From positions 1 to 14,360 of the forward strand of contig JAKAWN010000148.1 of NCBI GenBank assembly GCA_021827245.1: a stretch of 14,360 nucleotides of DNA, read 5' to 3'. The notes under the pieces are model-generated. The model saw only the letters and a program-made list of their open reading frames with translations, searched no databases and had not been told where the DNA came from. Made by a program: the position numbers and the translations under genes. The DNA comes from Acidobacteriota bacterium (GTDB taxonomy: Bacteria > Acidobacteriota > Terriglobia > UBA7540). This document shows positions 6,563 to 13,552 of the stretch, one piece after another. Positions within the stretch are counted from its first letter, which is position 1; every line of letters begins with the position of its first letter.

Positions 6563-6570
6563 CGCCGAGC
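6563..6570 (+). repeat. Right copy of 8-bp target site duplication
   Basis: CGCCGAGC is identical to 5763-5770 and abuts the element's right end. Removing the element and one copy rejoins the flanks cleanly. Confidence 0.8.
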
Positions 6571-6764
6571 CATCCGCGGATAGGGGGAAACGACTGCATT
6601 CGGGTGCCTGCCGAGGATGAGCCCGGCGTGGGCCCTCCTGTTCTGTCGTTTGTCAGACCCGCCAGACTCATTTGCATCGAGCCGCCAATTGTTCAATTAT
6701 AAGAAAGCGGATGGTGCCGGGAACCTCGGCACTGCCGGCACAGTATGTGACGGGGCTGGGGGCC

Positions 6765-8345
6765 ATGCCAAAATCACAGACCTTGGATTTCTCAGAAGAC
6801 TGGCAAAGCCTCGAACGCGGCCAGACGCGCGAGCAGTTCGAACGGCAGGTGTTGCCTGCTTATCTTTCCAGGCAACGATGGTTTGCTTCCAAGGGCAGTG
6901 AAGTCATACGCGTGGAACTGGCAAACCGTTTTGTCCTTCCTGGCCGCAGCGGAAATTGGCTGCTTGCAACCTTCCGCGCCCATCTGGCAGGTGGCCGCTC
7001 CGAGGACTACTTTGTGCCATTGGCGGTTCAATGGTGCTCGCCATCGAACATTGAGCCGCCGGATTCCAACGACAACCTGGCTTTTATTCAAAAGGGAAAT
7101 CAGACAGGGGTTTTGAAGGAAGCACTGGGAGACCCACGCTTTATCGCTGCCGTTATTCGGGCGTTGGGAGAGGACCGTACATTGACCACACCTGACGGCG
7201 TTTTGCGGTTCAGCCGGACGAGTGCTTACTTTCGTCTTCAAGAAGAGGAGAAGCAGTCCATCAAGAAACTCGGCGCTGAGCAAAGTAATTCCAGCATTCT
7301 GATCGCGAACAAGATGATTCTGAAAGCATACAGAAAACTGGAAAGCGGAATTCAGCCGGAACTGGAAATGGGTCGTTACCTGACCGAGATGGCCGGTTAT
7401 CGCAACACGCCTCCGTTCCTCGGGTCAGTTGAACAGTTTGACCAGGACGGACAGCCAACGGCGCTCGCTGTCATCCAGGGGTTTGTTCCCAACCAAGGCG
7501 ACGGATGGTCGTTTACCATGGACCACATGAAGAGGTTCTTTAACGGAATCCTTGAGGGAAATCAAGGTGAACCTGCGAACCATGCCTATTCCGCGCTGTC
7601 GGAACGCCTCGGTGTCCGAATCGCGGAACTTCACCGCGCCCTTGCTATCGAGAGTGGTGACCCGGCATTCCAGCCTGAACTGATACCTAGCGCGGATGTT
7701 GCCGGCTGGCGGCAGCAGATCCGAGCCGAGGCCGAAACAACTTTCGGGCTTCTGTCCAACTCAGAAGGCTTGCTACCACCCGAGCAGCAAAAGCGCGTAC
7801 GGGCTTTGCTGGACCAGCAACATCGAGTTCTCGATCTGATCTCGGCTTTTAAGCTGAGGCCAGGTTCAGCTCTTAGGAAGACCCGCTTCCACGGCGATCT
7901 TCATCTGGGACAGGTCCTGGTGGCTGGAGACGATTTTTACATCATCGATTTTGAGGGAGAACCCGCCCGGCCCTTTGCCCAACGGCGCGCCAAGCACAGC
8001 CCTCTCAAGGACGTCGCGGGAATGTTGCGATCCCTCAACTACGCCGCGTGGTCGGCTCTGTTTGAAGTGGGCGCAGGTGAACGCGATAAAATGGCAGCAC
8101 TCGAAAAACCCGCCATCGAGTGGGAGCGCGCTTCATCAAGATCCTTGATGCAGGGCTATAGCAAAGCCATTGGCGACTGTCCTGCCTCTCCCGATGACCC
8201 CGAAACCTTCAGACAATTGCTCAACCTTTTCATTCTTGAAAAGGCTCTCTATGAAATCCGTTACGAGCTTGCCAATCGACCATCCTGGCTGAGGATTCCG
8301 GTTGAAGGCATCATGAGCCTGCTTGAGCATCCTCCGGATCGATAG
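6765..8345 (+). CDS. mak: Maltokinase (maltose-1-phosphate forming), stand-alone
   Basis: The protein has 526 residues. Maltokinase phosphorylates maltose with ATP to maltose 1-phosphate, the donor for GlgE-type alpha-glucan synthesis, often after trehalose synthase makes maltose. The N-terminal cap is recognisable by VLPAYLSRQRWFASKG (about residues 36-51). The C-terminal half is an aminoglycoside-phosphotransferase-like kinase with the catalytic motif RFHGDLHLGQVL (around 374-385) and the metal-binding DFEGEPARP (around 394-402), then RRAKHSPLKDVAGMLRS. I chose the ATG at 6765 because it leaves a normal N-terminus. An ATG at 6711 and a TTG at 6672 are upstream alternatives, and none has a strong ribosome binding site. 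Many bacteria fuse this domain to TreS; here no TreS sequence precedes it. The mobile element ends about 200 bases upstream and may have replaced native control sequence. Confidence 0.9.
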   Translation: MPKSQTLDFSEDWQSLERGQTREQFERQVLPAYLSRQRWFASKGSEVIRVELANRFVLPGRSGNWLLATFRAHLAGGRSEDYFVPLAVQWCSPSNIEPPDSNDNLAFIQKGNQTGVLKEALGDPRFIAAVIRALGEDRTLTTPDGVLRFSRTSAYFRLQEEEKQSIKKLGAEQSNSSILIANKMILKAYRKLESGIQPELEMGRYLTEMAGYRNTPPFLGSVEQFDQDGQPTALAVIQGFVPNQGDGWSFTMDHMKRFFNGILEGNQGEPANHAYSALSERLGVRIAELHRALAIESGDPAFQPELIPSADVAGWRQQIRAEAETTFGLLSNSEGLLPPEQQKRVRALLDQQHRVLDLISAFKLRPGSALRKTRFHGDLHLGQVLVAGDDFYIIDFEGEPARPFAQRRAKHSPLKDVAGMLRSLNYAAWSALFEVGAGERDKMAALEKPAIEWERASSRSLMQGYSKAIGDCPASPDDPETFRQLLNLFILEKALYEIRYELANRPSWLRIPVEGIMSLLEHPPDR

Positions 8346-8750
8346 GAAAAGTGCTTCCCTCCCCCGCGTCTCGATACTTTTCGTGCGGCACATAGACCTG
8401 GCTCCGGCCACAAAGCTCTGATTGCTGAGCGACAACAACGCACGCTTAAGCACACCAACCGAGACGTCCTGAGGCTGAGCGTCGACTTCTGCTCCTGCAA
8501 CACAAATTGAAGTGCACACAAGAGTCGAAAACCGGGCGGCGCCGAAATCGACTGCGAGAAGCAGTGCAACCGCTCGAGTTGTCGAATGAGGATTCACGAA
8601 TGACGCTTCTGCCCCGGAAGTAATAGACGCATCGTATCACGCACGTCGTCAATTTGCTTCGGGAAGACGAGGCAACCGGGCACACAGCATTAACCATAGA
8701 GGAGTACGGGGCGACTGATGGCGACAGACAAACCCGGCGATAACCGCGCC
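8346..8750. other. 405-bp intergenic region between convergent genes
   Basis: The maltokinase and the response-regulator gene converge here. Frames open on the minus strand (for example a GTG at 8597 starting VNPHSTTRAVALLLA) run into the maltokinase coding sequence and lack ribosome binding sites. A plus-strand frame at 8718 runs antisense to the response regulator. I see no terminator with a T-tract and call nothing, though a decayed gene cannot be excluded. Confidence 0.4.
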
Positions 8751-10154
8751 TCAGCGCTCGAGGTCTGGGGCGGGAGGTTCAACCTGTCCGCCCCGGTTGA
8801 GTCCAAACTTTTCCATCCGGTAGATGAGCGTCTTCCTCGTGATGTTGAGATACTGAGCGGCCCGGGTCTGGTTCCAATCATTCTTCTCGAGAGCCTGAAG
8901 GAGAATTTCTTTTTCCACCTCCTCCAGATCGATGCCGTCATCGGGCAGCGCCAGGCGAATCCTCGACACTCGCGATCCGCTCTCACGAATCTCGCCCGGC
9001 AAATCTTCCACTCCGATGACATTGCTCGCAGCAAGCGTTACCAGGCGCTCAATCTGGTTTTCCAGTTGGCGAACATTGCCCGGCCAGTCATATCGCATCA
9101 TCGTTTCCATCGCCGGATCTGAAAGCTTGAGAGGCGGCTGGCTATATTGCTCGGCAAGCCGGCGCAGAAAGTGGTCGATGAGAAGAGGGATATCTTCCCG
9201 GCGGTCTCTAAGGGGGGGAACTTCGATCACGATGACGCTCAAGCGATAGTAGAGATCCTCCCGCAATGCGCCGTCTTCCACCAGCTTTGTGAGGTCCCTG
9301 TTGGTCGCTGCCAGGATGCGCACGTTGACCTTGATCGGTTGCGGGTATCCGATCTTGTCAATCTCATGTTCCTGAAGCACTCGCAGCAGTTTGACTTGCA
9401 GATTGAGCGGGAGCTCGGCAACCTCATCCAGAAAAATCGTGCCCTGATTGGCGCTTTCGAACTTACCGGCGCGATCGGTCAAGGCCCCTGTGAAGGAGCC
9501 CTTGCGATGCCCGAAAAGCTCCGATTCAGCCAGGTTTTCCGGCAGCGCTCCGCAGTTCACCGTCACGAAAGGCTTGTCCGCCCGCAGGCTGTTCTGATGA
9601 ATGGCCTTGGCCAGAACCTCTTTTCCCGTGCCGGATTCGCCGGTGAGCAAGACCGTGGAATCACGAGGGGCCACGCGCGAGCAGAGTTCGAGGACATTGC
9701 GCATTTTCTTCGACTGGCCAATCAGATTCTCAAACCGGAACGCCTTTCCGGCGAACTCCCGCAGATAGCGATTTTCGTCCAGAAGCTTTTGCCGCTCCAG
9801 GGCACGCCGGACAACGACCTTCAGCTCATCGGCATTGAGAGGCTTCACGAGGTAATCGGCCGCGCCCAGTTTCATAGCTTCGACAGCATCGCTGACTGTT
9901 CCGTACGCCGTCATCAGAATCACCGGCAGATCCGGTTCGGCAGCCTTGATATGGGCCAGCAGGTCCAGGCCCCCCAGTTCCGGCATGCGAATGTCACTGA
10001 CAACCAGGCACGGCGACTTCTCCTCAAACAGCTTTAAGGCAGATTTGCCGTCGCTTGCCATGACCGTTGCATAGCCTTCTTCTTCCAGCCAGAACTGCAC
10101 GATACGGCGCTCGCCGGCATCGTCATCGGCGATCAGAATCGGTCGATTAGGCAT
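8751..10154 (-). CDS. NtrC-family sigma54 response regulator
   Basis: This is a 467-residue activator with three domains. The receiver (1-120) has acidic pocket D10-D12, phospho-acceptor D54 in VVSDIRMP, T82 in LMTAYG and K104 in LVKPLN. The AAA+ sigma54-interaction domain (about 143-375) has Walker A GESGTGKE (172-179), GSFTGA (219-224, a variant of the canonical GAFTGA loop that touches sigma54) and Walker B TIFLDEVAELP. The Fis-type HTH at the C-terminus includes NDWNQTRAAQYLNITRKTLI. The start at 10154 (MPNRPILIADDD) leaves the standard receiver N-terminus and overlaps the kinase gene stop by 8 bases. It should activate sigma54 promoters when phosphorylated, and two such promoter matches lie in the divergent metal cluster. 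It resembles ZraR/AtoC-type regulators in layout. Confidence 0.96.
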   Translation of the reverse strand: MPNRPILIADDDAGERRIVQFWLEEEGYATVMASDGKSALKLFEEKSPCLVVSDIRMPELGGLDLLAHIKAAEPDLPVILMTAYGTVSDAVEAMKLGAADYLVKPLNADELKVVVRRALERQKLLDENRYLREFAGKAFRFENLIGQSKKMRNVLELCSRVAPRDSTVLLTGESGTGKEVLAKAIHQNSLRADKPFVTVNCGALPENLAESELFGHRKGSFTGALTDRAGKFESANQGTIFLDEVAELPLNLQVKLLRVLQEHEIDKIGYPQPIKVNVRILAATNRDLTKLVEDGALREDLYYRLSVIVIEVPPLRDRREDIPLLIDHFLRRLAEQYSQPPLKLSDPAMETMMRYDWPGNVRQLENQIERLVTLAASNVIGVEDLPGEIRESGSRVSRIRLALPDDGIDLEEVEKEILLQALEKNDWNQTRAAQYLNITRKTLIYRMEKFGLNRGGQVEPPAPDLER

Positions 10155-11268
10155 CACGAATTCCTGAACGATGAGTCTCTGTTTCTTGCTGCTCGTTTTG
10201 GCCAACCGGCAACAGGATAGCAAAGGTCATCCCTTTATCCTTGTTCCGGGTCACTTCGATTCTCCCCCCGTGCTGGCTGACGATCGAGTAAGCGATTGAC
10301 AAACCCAGCCCAGTGCCATCAGCCCGCGTCGTAAAAAACGGATCGAATATCTTTTCCAGGTTTGCCTGCGGAATCCCCTTCCCTTCGTCTTCCACTTCAA
10401 GAGCGAGCGTCTTGCCTTTTATCCTTGCCCGCAGCGTGACGTTTCCCCGCGGCGGCGTCGCCTGGATTGCATTAATCACAAGGTTCAGCATGACCTGCTT
10501 GATTTGCTCGGGGTCGAGCATTACCGGGGAGACGTCTTCAGACACATCGAGATGAAGGCAGACTTCGCCCATCTTCGCAGTTTCACTGGCCAGGCGGTTG
10601 ACCGATTCGAGAATTTCTGCAGGCCCGGTCCTCCTCTGCTGAGGCTGCTGTGGCCGCGCAAATTCGAGGAAGTTCGTTACCACCGCCTTCAACCGGTTCA
10701 GTTCCGTCTGTGCCAGGTCGCTGAATTCTTTACGTGTCTCATTCGGCAGCTTTGTCCTGCCAAGGATCTGAATGGCGCCTTCAATTGACCCCAGCGGGTT
10801 CCGCACCTCGTGGGCAATACCGGCGGAAAGCTCCCCCAGCGCCGAGAGCCGATCCGCACGACGCAGTTGTTCGAAGGAGGCCTGTAATTGCACATTTGCC
10901 TCCGCAAGCTGTTGTGCCGTGTGCGCCACCTTCTTGCGTTCCCTCCTTTCAATGTCGGCCAGCACCCCGGTCACGCTCCCGATCACCGGGAACATGATCA
11001 TTTCGCTGTAGGCGGCTTGCGCGAACGCCGGGTTCTTCGACCATACTTCGTATACATAAGGAGCATAGACCACGGCGACCACGGCTGCCGCCAGAATCCC
11101 TCCCCGCCAGCCGAACCAGATGGCGGCCACCAGGATCGGGATGTAATAGGACCGTTGCAGCAACAGGTGCAGCAACATATGCTGGGTCTGGGTGTGGTAG
11201 TGAAGAAAACTGATAATGGCGATGGCCGCACCAAGAATGGCCACTTTCGTCATCGATTGATAGCGCAT
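10147..11268 (-). CDS. Membrane sensor histidine kinase, NtrB/ZraS-like
   Basis: This is a 373-residue kinase, first gene of a two-gene operon with the sigma54 response regulator. Three hydrophobic segments (about 7-25, 43-71 and 86-104) form a compact membrane sensor without a large periplasmic domain. A coiled-coil linker (106-140) leads to the dimerisation domain with phospho-acceptor H153 in AGIAHEVRNPLGSIEGA. The ATPase domain shows the N box LNLVINAIQA (261-270), G1 DEGKGI (294-299), F box FDPFFTT (308-314) and G2 GTGLGLS (318-324). I start at 11268 because GGAG lies five bases upstream. An ATG at 11292 is possible but has no binding site. The signal is unknown; the divergent copper-type genes suggest a metal or envelope stress sensed in the membrane. 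His-rich HYHTQTQHMLLH (23-34) between the first two helices could bind metal, which is inference. Confidence 0.94.
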   Translation of the reverse strand: MRYQSMTKVAILGAAIAIISFLHYHTQTQHMLLHLLLQRSYYIPILVAAIWFGWRGGILAAAVVAVVYAPYVYEVWSKNPAFAQAAYSEMIMFPVIGSVTGVLADIERRERKKVAHTAQQLAEANVQLQASFEQLRRADRLSALGELSAGIAHEVRNPLGSIEGAIQILGRTKLPNETRKEFSDLAQTELNRLKAVVTNFLEFARPQQPQQRRTGPAEILESVNRLASETAKMGEVCLHLDVSEDVSPVMLDPEQIKQVMLNLVINAIQATPPRGNVTLRARIKGKTLALEVEDEGKGIPQANLEKIFDPFFTTRADGTGLGLSIAYSIVSQHGGRIEVTRNKDKGMTFAILLPVGQNEQQETETHRSGIRDA

Positions 11269-11345
11269 AGGATCTCCGCGTCGATACCTCATTCTATCAG
11301 CAGGTACTCCACCAAAGAGCCTGAAGCCGAGGATTGGCGCTTATA

Positions 11346-11389
11346 AGGCATTGATTGCCTGAAAAGGGCCAACCGTTGGTTCGATCGAA
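11346..11389. promoter_or_regulatory. Cluster of palindromes, candidate activator binding sites
   Basis: Three inverted repeats lie 80-123 bp upstream of the sigma54 promoter, the usual distance for enhancer sites: AGGCA-N5-TGCCT (11346-11360), CCAAC-C-GTTGG (11369-11379) and the perfect TTCGATCGAA (11380-11389). They also sit just upstream of the kinase gene, so one activator could serve both directions. The repeats are visible; the binding role is inference. Confidence 0.4.
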
Positions 11390-11468
11390 ATGTCTGCGAT
11401 TATGACTCTGCCGCTTGAACCACGCAGAAATACACCGCTTACGCCTGATGGGAGCGTCCGCAAAGCGT

Positions 11469-11483
11469 TGGCAACCTGATTGC
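11469..11483 (+). promoter_or_regulatory. Sigma54 (-24/-12) promoter for stress-protein gene
   Basis: TGGCAA-CCTGA-TTGC matches the sigma54 consensus TGGCAC-N5-TTGC at 9 of 10 defined positions, with the invariant GG and GC correctly spaced. Transcription would start near 11495, about 70 bases before the coding start. The neighbouring divergent gene pair encodes a kinase and a sigma54 activator. Confidence 0.75.
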
Positions 11484-11565
11484 CTTTCCTATGGGCGTAC
11501 GCAGGGAGGCAGGAGTTAGCCCTGCGGCGACTTTATAAGGTTTGAATTCATTATGGGGGTGCATG

Positions 11566-11970
11566 ATGACGAAGACGGCAGTCGGCTTATTTGAGAATGA
11601 AGTGACGGCAAAAAAGGTTGTCGGTGATCTTGAGGGGAATGGTTTTCTTCCGGAAGAGATCCGCGTTTTGGGCGAGCCTTTGGGACTGGAGAATTCCGAA
11701 GCCTTGAACGACGGGGCCACAGAATTCGAAGCTGGGTCAACTCGGGAACTGGAAAGGATTGGGGCGACCAGGCTGGAGGTGCAGGCTTACCTGCACGGGT
11801 TGCGGCGCGGAAGGGTCGTGGTTCTTGCGACCTCTTCCGATGGGCGAGTGGATGGCGCTGTGCGAATCATGAACCAGGGCGGCGCCTTCGATGTCGAAAA
11901 GCTGATGGCAGGGAACCGTATCTTCCCGGCCGGGTACGCGAAATATGAAACGCTGCCACGGTGGGTGTAA
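11566..11970 (+). CDS. YflT-like general stress protein
   Basis: This is a 134-residue soluble protein starting MTKTAVGLFENEVTAKKVVG. This N-terminus, with a short beta-strand then a helix that pairs 'F-x-x-x-x-x-A' with a second half EGNGFLPEEIRVLGEPLG, is typical of the YflT/heat-induced stress protein domain (PF11181-like) widespread in soil bacteria. A second similar strand-helix unit appears around EVQAYLHGLRRGRVVVLAT (residues about 68-86). The C-terminus, after residue 105, is family-unrelated. The ATG at 11566 has GGGGG six bases upstream; the ATG at 11563 is only three bases away from it. It is the first gene behind a sigma54 promoter and so probably induced by the adjacent two-component pair. 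The exact biochemical role of the domain is unknown. Confidence 0.85.
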   Translation: MTKTAVGLFENEVTAKKVVGDLEGNGFLPEEIRVLGEPLGLENSEALNDGATEFEAGSTRELERIGATRLEVQAYLHGLRRGRVVVLATSSDGRVDGAVRIMNQGGAFDVEKLMAGNRIFPAGYAKYETLPRWV

Positions 11971-12000
11971 TCCGCGGCGGTCGATAACCGGGCGCTCTAC

Positions 12001-12024
12001 CGAGGGAGCGCAAGAGCTCCCTCG
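12001..12024 (+). other. Strong hairpin between metal-cluster genes
   Basis: CGAGGGAGC (12001-12009) pairs with GCTCCCTCG (12016-12024) over a 6-nt loop. It starts 30 bases after the stress-protein stop codon. No T-run follows (ACAAAA instead), so it may be a weak terminator or an mRNA stabiliser that sets different levels for the next gene. Confidence 0.5.
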
Positions 12025-12087
12025 ACAAAAGCATTGTTGATGGCATTTAGCAGGGACAAAAGGAATCAATTAAAGGAGGTATTACCA

Positions 12088-12432
12088 ATGACAAAACATG
12101 TAACTCAGGTTGCAGCCGTAATCGCGGCAATTGTGCTTGGCGGCTCGTTGATGGTGCTGCTGGCAAAGCAGAATTCTGCGAATCTAGCCGCCCGAACAAA
12201 CAGCGTGTGCGCTGCACAAACCATGGGCCAGCATATGGGCATGGGCCGGATGATGGCCATGCATGGGATGATGACCAATCACCACATGAACATGCGTGCG
12301 ATGAGCGGCATGAGCGGTAGTGCATGTGCGAAGCGTTGCCATGAAGCTGCGGGAACCAATTCTCCAACAGCATCTGGCGGTGACAACCAGTCGGGCAGCT
12401 CGTCTTCGGCCCCGGCAGGCCGCCAACAATAG
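12088..12432 (+). CDS. Secreted Met/His-rich copper-binding-type protein
   Basis: This encodes a 114-residue protein with a near-perfect ribosome binding site (AAAGGAGGT, eight bases before the ATG). Residues 1-27 form a basic start plus a hydrophobic segment (VAAVIAAIVLGGSLMVLLA), a signal peptide or membrane anchor. Residues about 49-82 are extraordinarily rich in Met and His (for example MGMGRMMAMHGMMTNHHMNM), and a CAKRC motif follows at about residues 84-88. The tail is Ser/Gly-rich and disordered. Met/His clusters of this kind bind Cu(I)/Ag(I) in periplasmic proteins such as CopK, CusF-region partners and PcoE/SilE. I see no clear homology to any one of them. Position between the stress gene and the YHS/CopA genes supports a periplasmic copper-buffer role. 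No separate promoter is evident, so it probably shares the sigma54 transcript. Confidence 0.85.
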   Translation: MTKHVTQVAAVIAAIVLGGSLMVLLAKQNSANLAARTNSVCAAQTMGQHMGMGRMMAMHGMMTNHHMNMRAMSGMSGSACAKRCHEAAGTNSPTASGGDNQSGSSSSAPAGRQQ

Positions 12433-12775
12433 CTCGGCATGCAATAATGCTCCACGGGTGGGTCGATGCCTGTCGGCAGAGACCCTCCCTCGTTTCTTCT
12501 CTCCGATTCATCTTCCGCCCAAACTGGATTAGCAATTGGTCGCCACCCCGAATCTTGTTTCGACTCCCTGGTGACCCGCCAGCTTCTGACCAGTTCATGC
12601 CTTCAATATTCTTGCTTGTCCTCTCAAGCTGTTCGCAACGCAGTCACTATTGCAGCAGACGGTGCCTTAAAACAGCCAATCCTCCGGCTCATCTGTCAAG
12701 GCCGGACAGCGCGGATGTCAGGCGAACCTGCGCATTTCTGCGCAGTTACCGATTCCCACGGCCATAACCGTTCTT
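12433..12775. other. Intergenic leader region with activator-site candidate
   Basis: The 393-bp gap before the YHS gene has a long open frame that lacks a ribosome binding site and protein-like composition upstream of 12826, so I take it as non-coding. It contains a perfect inverted repeat CTGCGCA-TTTC-TGCGCAG (12728-12745), centred about 65 bp before the expected sigma54 transcription start. It is a candidate binding site for the NtrC-type activator, although closer than the usual 80-150 bp. Confidence 0.45.
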
Positions 12776-12790
12776 TGGCAAGAGGAATGC
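12776..12790 (+). promoter_or_regulatory. Second sigma54 promoter, ahead of YHS gene
   Basis: TGGCAA-GAGGA-ATGC keeps the invariant GG-N10-GC spacing and matches 8 of 10 defined consensus positions. Its -24 half is identical to the promoter at 11469. Transcription would begin near 12802, leaving a 24-base leader with GGAGG ahead of the start at 12826. Confidence 0.6.
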
Positions 12791-12825
12791 CCTTCATAAG
12801 TGTGGAAAGTGAAAGGAGGGTGGCG

Positions 12826-13116
12826 ATGCAAGGATGGCTCTGGCTGTTGGTGACTGCAGGTTTCTTTTACTTCATGATGCGCTTCGGTTGTGGCGCGCAC
12901 ATGGTTCATGGGGGCCATGGCGGACACGGTGACGGAGGCCACGAAGAGCACGCCGGACATGGGTCCGGCGCCGCCTCTGCGAAAGATCCCGTATGCGGGA
13001 TGCCGGTAGGTTCCGGCCAAGGCTACACGGAGACTTACGAGGGCCAGGATTATCGCTTCTGCTCGCGACAATGCCTGGACAAGTTCGACGCTGATCGGCA
13101 GCGCTACGTTTCGTAG
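12826..13116 (+). CDS. Membrane-anchored His-rich YHS-domain protein
   Basis: This is a 96-residue protein. One N-terminal membrane segment (WLWLLVTAGFFYFMMRFGCG, about 4-23) is followed by a Gly/His linker with roughly ten His residues (HMVHGGHGGHGDGGHEEHAG, about 25-44). A YHS domain follows (about 52-95), with DPVCGMPV and the second cysteine pair FCSRQCLDKFDADRQRYV. YHS domains bind copper or related metals and accompany Cu ATPases. GGAGG lies six bases before the ATG at 12826; longer upstream starts are not supported. Its own sigma54-type promoter is 36 bases upstream. The same YHS pattern recurs at the N-terminus of the ATPase two genes downstream, suggesting metal hand-over between the two. 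Copper or silver binding is inferred, not proven. Confidence 0.88.
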   Translation: MQGWLWLLVTAGFFYFMMRFGCGAHMVHGGHGGHGDGGHEEHAGHGSGAASAKDPVCGMPVGSGQGYTETYEGQDYRFCSRQCLDKFDADRQRYVS

Positions 13117-13311
13117 AAAGGAGAAAACGCGATGTTAACGAGCGAGTAGTCATTCCTGAAGACAATGAACATATCGCGATGCATTGCATCTCGTGGCACT
13201 GCCGGCAGGATGTGAAGCGAAAATGTCGAGCTTGATACGAAACAAACTATGGCTGATTCAGAAGATGACGAATCAGATTCGTGGTCTTTTTATGAGGAAG
13301 GAGGATGTTCT

Positions 13312-13512
13312 ATGGGAGCAATGGGTGGGATGTGGATTTTCTGGATTTTGATCATTATCGCTGCGGTGTTTTCCATCCGATGGATGGTCGGTGCTTCCCG
13401 CGGTCCAGCCGGATTTCGGGAAACACCAGAAGAGATTTTAGAGCGACGCTATGCCGGCGGAGAGATCGACAAGACTGAGTACGAGCACAGGTTGACGGAC
13501 TTGCGACGTTAA
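13312..13512 (+). CDS. Small SHOCT-domain membrane protein
   Basis: This is a 66-residue protein. One membrane helix (WIFWILIIIAAVFSIRWMV, about 8-26) and a short linker lead to a C-terminal SHOCT domain (about 40-66: ETPEEILERRYAGGEIDKTE...LTDLRR), a short module found at the ends of many small membrane proteins in copper and stress clusters. AAGGAGG ends seven bases before the ATG at 13312, which decides the start. An in-frame ATG at 13249 would add an acidic 21-residue segment but has no binding site. It lies 40 bases before the ATPase gene and is probably co-transcribed with it. SHOCT is thought to mediate oligomerisation; the exact role is unknown. Confidence 0.85.
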   Translation: MGAMGGMWIFWILIIIAAVFSIRWMVGASRGPAGFRETPEEILERRYAGGEIDKTEYEHRLTDLRR

Positions 13513-13552
13513 TGATCTCTTTGCGATGGCATTCAGAAGGGGAGGCAAGCAT

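Noticed and set aside
8446..8697. Minus-strand frames near 8446-8697, including a signal-peptide-like GTG start at 8597
   Set aside because: No ribosome binding site, and the 8597 frame runs deep into the maltokinase coding sequence. It may be a fossil, but the evidence is insufficient.
9147..10037. Long plus-strand frame antisense to the response regulator
   Set aside because: It is a complement of a well-defined NtrC-type gene and has no binding site or recognisable domain.
12466..12825. Upstream extension of the YHS gene to 12466
   Set aside because: The added sequence has no protein-like pattern and contains the sigma54 promoter and a palindrome. The GGAGG site places the start at 12826.
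13132..13149. Five-codon reading frame MLTSE with a good GGAG site after the YHS gene
   Set aside because: Too short to support as a gene. It may be a remnant of a deleted start or a leader, but nothing else backs it.
13196..13210. TGGCAC at 13196 as a third sigma54 promoter
   Set aside because: The -12 GC is not at the required spacing; the sequence TGGCACTGCCGGCAG lacks the TTGC half.
13179..13235. 18-codon His/Cys-containing frame (MHCISWHCRQDV...)
   Set aside because: No ribosome binding site, and a length easily expected by chance.
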